A stretch of DNA of 64,000 nt, from assembly GCF_004340465.1 (NCBI RefSeq), contig NZ_SLVV01000013.1:1-64000 (forward strand), given 5' to 3'. The DNA is from Mesobacillus foraminis (GTDB lineage Bacteria > Bacillota > Bacilli > Bacillales > Cytobacillaceae). Numbering within the stretch: the first letter of the stretch is position 1; every line of letters starts with the position of its first letter. Below, piece after piece: positions 63,001-64,000 of this stretch. Below the pieces are notes generated by a model that ran no database searches, had not been told where the DNA came from, and worked only from the letters and a program-made list of their open reading frames with translations. A program made the position numbers and the translations under genes.

Positions 63001-63210
63001 GGGTTTTTCAGAATCAATTCCGAGTGGGTTGCTTCTATACTCCACTTTTAAATCTACTACCTTTGTTTCAATAGTTTCGGTTGCCGATACACCAGATTCG
63101 ACTGCTCGGACCGGAACACTAGTACTAACCACCCCAGGAATTAGTAAAGTCATAGCCATGGTAACATTAATTGCAAATCGCTTTGAAACTCTTACTTTAC
63201 TGTTTTTCAT
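60079..63210 (-). CDS. Secreted GH78 alpha-L-rhamnosidase
   Basis: This 1043-residue exported enzyme has a signal peptide (RFAINVTMAMTLLIPGVVST, cleavage near VRA). The domain order is typical of GH78. An N-terminal fibronectin-like region begins LKVEYRSNPLGIDSEKPRFS. The rhamnosidase N-domain has RLYVSSLGVFDAYINGEKLG and LAAVLGNGWYNSR. A beta-domain (FFGFRYVEVS) follows. The (alpha/alpha)6 barrel has the acidic catalytic motif DCPQRDERAGWLGDAQ near residue 575-590 and ATTIWERWNSY. The C-terminal beta-sandwich is at GWEVKNGTLTYQATVPANTT. It releases terminal rhamnose from glycosides and rhamnogalacturonan. AGGAGGAGAC precedes the ATG. Confidence 0.92.
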   Translation of the reverse strand: MKNSKVRVSKRFAINVTMAMTLLIPGVVSTSVPVRAVESGVSATETIETKVVDLKVEYRSNPLGIDSEKPRFSWEMVSNQRGQKQTAYQLLVATSPEKLTANAADVWNSGKVESDQSVAVEYGGKAFTSSTRYYWKVIIWDKDGNKLETDSTYFETGLLSTDGVEGWDGAKWISLDSTEKKGAPMLRKETPLKGEVKSARLYVSSLGVFDAYINGEKLGIANEDGSKTYELLAPGWTAYHKNINYMTYDVTSYLQGKNSATLAAVLGNGWYNSRISSSAEYYSSTGNDLALLAKMLITYKDGSTETIVTDTTSGWKASNDSPYVANDIYDGESYDATKEISNWNKSGFDDSNWKGVKEHFYKQKYPAATVTSYNGKTAQIVDNLDQKPISVTTATGVINQESSKNGKGEIQIDSSRTNNDRNTAKDYKVKVSAGDTVIYDLGQNMVGVPNITVKGEPGTQIKLRFAEMLNDDSQNADGPKGSIYQANLRSAKASASYTLKGSEEGETYQTSLSFFGFRYVEVSVVTPGASVEVQNITGKVATSAVDVTGEIETSNEDVNQLISNIEWGQRGNYLWIPTDCPQRDERAGWLGDAQLFAKTGFYNMDTYNFMENFADNIVANQYDNGSIPVTIPRTRYSRSQNPDSGWSDAGVVIPWTHWQMTGDTTVIEKSYQSMKKYMDLIYQRTGDTYKGPGSFYGDWLSFQRANFNGISGANHNLISDAYYAYDAKLMAQMARALGYTQDAEKYERLFANIKNAFIKNYIVMDPTNGRLTLLAGNRTGGDGENNAQTSLLWALKLGLYDNEDQKQQMIDLLVSNIRNDEEYKAANPTSSRVNYAENTLSVGFLGINVLAPVLSENGQSDLAYTLLLQDEMPSWLYSVKNGATTIWERWNSYSKEDGFGPAGMNSFNHFSYGAIGEWMYSDMLGISNDPANPGFKHIILKPTIDNDKRITTSKGSFESLYGKIESGWEVKNGTLTYQATVPANTTATLYIPTNNVNTIKEGNQPIKKAEGVKFVEFKDGKAVYELQSGSYDFRSIIAGSKPQ

Positions 63211-63766
63211 AGTCTCCTCCTATTAAAACGATTCCTTTTGGCATTTCTTAATAGTTTAATCTACAAAATTAGTAGTTTAATTTGCATTACCCCCTTCTTT
63301 TAAATATCAGAAAAACCAGTTTCGTAACTGGCCGAACTTAAACTAACTCCTAAATTCTCCGCTAGCAGGGTCTTACATAATTTTTGCTTTGATTCTTTCA
63401 CTACTGGTTTTCCTCCCTTTAGTCTTAATCTATAAATTTGTTTACTTAATGCCTCCCTTCTATTTAATCCTTTATACAATCAGCCAAAGAGACTGTTACA
63501 AAATAATTAAAGTGAAAATCGGAATGTACTGAAAAATTTGCCGAAATAAAACTAACGTTTCCGTTGTAGTTGATTTCCTGATAGATACACAGGGAATTCC
63601 CTGGTGATGCCTCTAAGTTCAGTACAAATTCTGATGCTATCACTCCTAACATGTTGTGATTTCAGTAACCAGTCATTTTATTTATACCGTAACAGTATTT
63701 TGAATCCGCTTTCATTTATCATAATCAAACTTTTGGCTTACGTGTAGGAGATGATTTTCGGTTTAG
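63211..63766. other. Upstream region of the GH78 gene, no gene seen
   Basis: AT-rich. The minus-strand frame at 63464-63652 has no recognisable content. The region should contain the GH78 promoter, but no strong box pair stands out. Confidence 0.3.
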
Positions 63767-63786
63767 GGGGTCTATTTTCTGATATT
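63767..63786 (-). repeat. Degenerate copy 3 of the dispersed motif
   Basis: GGGGTCTATTTTCTGATATT on the plus strand, matching about 15 of 20 bases of the copy at 40211-40230. As with copy 1, it stands next to a terminator. Confidence 0.3.
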
Positions 63787-63797
63787 TATAAAAAATA

Positions 63798-63823
63798 AAA
63801 AAACTCCCGGAAAAGGGAGCTAT
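63798..63823 (-). terminator. Terminator of the AraC-type gene at the right edge
   Basis: On the minus strand GCTCCC-TTTTCC-GGGAGT is followed by TTTTTTT. Confidence 0.7.
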
Positions 63824-63836
63824 CTTTGTTCCAATA

Positions 63837-64000
63837 TTATTTCTCTTTGTACTTTGAAGGGGTTTCCCCATGCTGTCTTTTGAATAATTTACTGATTTGG
63901 CAGCAGCCAAATGTGAGCCAAACATGTTTAGTAAGCTGATAAAAAACCTTCTCTAAAAGTTGGTTATTGTGAAAAAAGAAAAGCATTTTTTGTTTACTTT
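63837..64000 (-). pseudogene. C-terminal HTH of an AraC-family regulator, probably broken
   Basis: One minus-strand frame ends QISKLFKRQHGETPSKYKEK and stop, the conserved end of the second HTH in AraC-type regulators (FSKxFKKxxGxTPSxYR). Upstream in that frame the sequence (HVWLTFGCC) no longer resembles the expected NVGFxDxxY, which suggests a frame change near 63900. The gene runs off the window, so I cannot say how much remains. It is a possible regulator of the GH78 gene. Confidence 0.6.

Noticed and set aside
63464-63652. Minus-strand 62-codon frame upstream of GH78.
   Set aside because: No ribosome-binding site and no recognisable sequence.

Overview
The window looks like chromosomal DNA of a low-to-moderate GC Bacillaceae-type Firmicute. 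It has Shine-Dalgarno sites of the AGGAGG type, U-tract intrinsic terminators, a CshB-type DEAD-box helicase, GntR/TetR/LysR/AraC regulators, lipobox lipoproteins and CcpA-type cre sites. No rRNA, tRNA or CRISPR array was seen. Nearly every gene is on the minus strand. Decayed fragments (resolvase, integrase, helicase, regulators, sugar hydrolases) are frequent, so this is a much rearranged accessory region.

Region 1 (about 0.3-17 kb) is a DNA-modification-centred defence island. A four-gene set (295-6400) joins an McrC-like nuclease and McrB-like AAA+ motor to two different N6-adenine methyltransferases. After the helicase gene cshB comes a second McrBC locus (8412-12821), whose McrB carries an EVE/PUA-like domain inserted in its AAA+ domain. 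An EVE-HNH nuclease (13958-14908), a wrecked SF1 helicase with a Vsr-like nuclease tail, and remnants of a serine resolvase and a tyrosine recombinase follow. Between these, a small two-helix membrane protein (17656-17856) is preceded by a strongly folded leader that hides its ribosome-binding site.

Region 2 (18.8-35.6 kb) is GC-richer by eye and is a catabolic island. It has a tripartite tricarboxylate transporter (TctCBA), a second permease, two unrelated 2-hydroxyacid dehydrogenases of the ComC-like and SerA/SlcC-like families, an M20 carboxypeptidase, an FAH-family hydrolase, an SDR, a DUF3870 protein, a quinone oxidoreductase-type MDR protein, a metal-dependent amidohydrolase and a Rieske ferredoxin. 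The genes form three transcription groups, each preceded by an intrinsic-terminator-like hairpin close to the first start codon. This suggests shared attenuation. A broken, nearly identical copy of the Ldh-type dehydrogenase lies 3 kb away, with a HEPN-motif gene between the copies. The substrate is unknown. A frameshifted TauE/SafE exporter lies upstream.

Region 3 (35.7-48.7 kb and 60-63.2 kb) deals with plant cell-wall sugars. It holds secreted GH106 and GH78 alpha-L-rhamnosidases, fossils of a second GH78 and of a sugar ABC permease, and an rspA/rspB-kduD-MFS operon with its own GntR/FadR-type regulator and matching operators, probably for aldonate/uronate catabolism.

Region 4 (49-60 kb) carries a TetR-controlled redox group (aldo/keto reductase, cupin, cupin-CMD fusion) with two paralogous operator regions, a membrane/haem group (cytochrome P460-like lipoprotein, DUF4405 protein, two cyclophilin-like lipoproteins), an acetyltransferase, a secreted alpha/beta hydrolase, and two LysR genes in decay.
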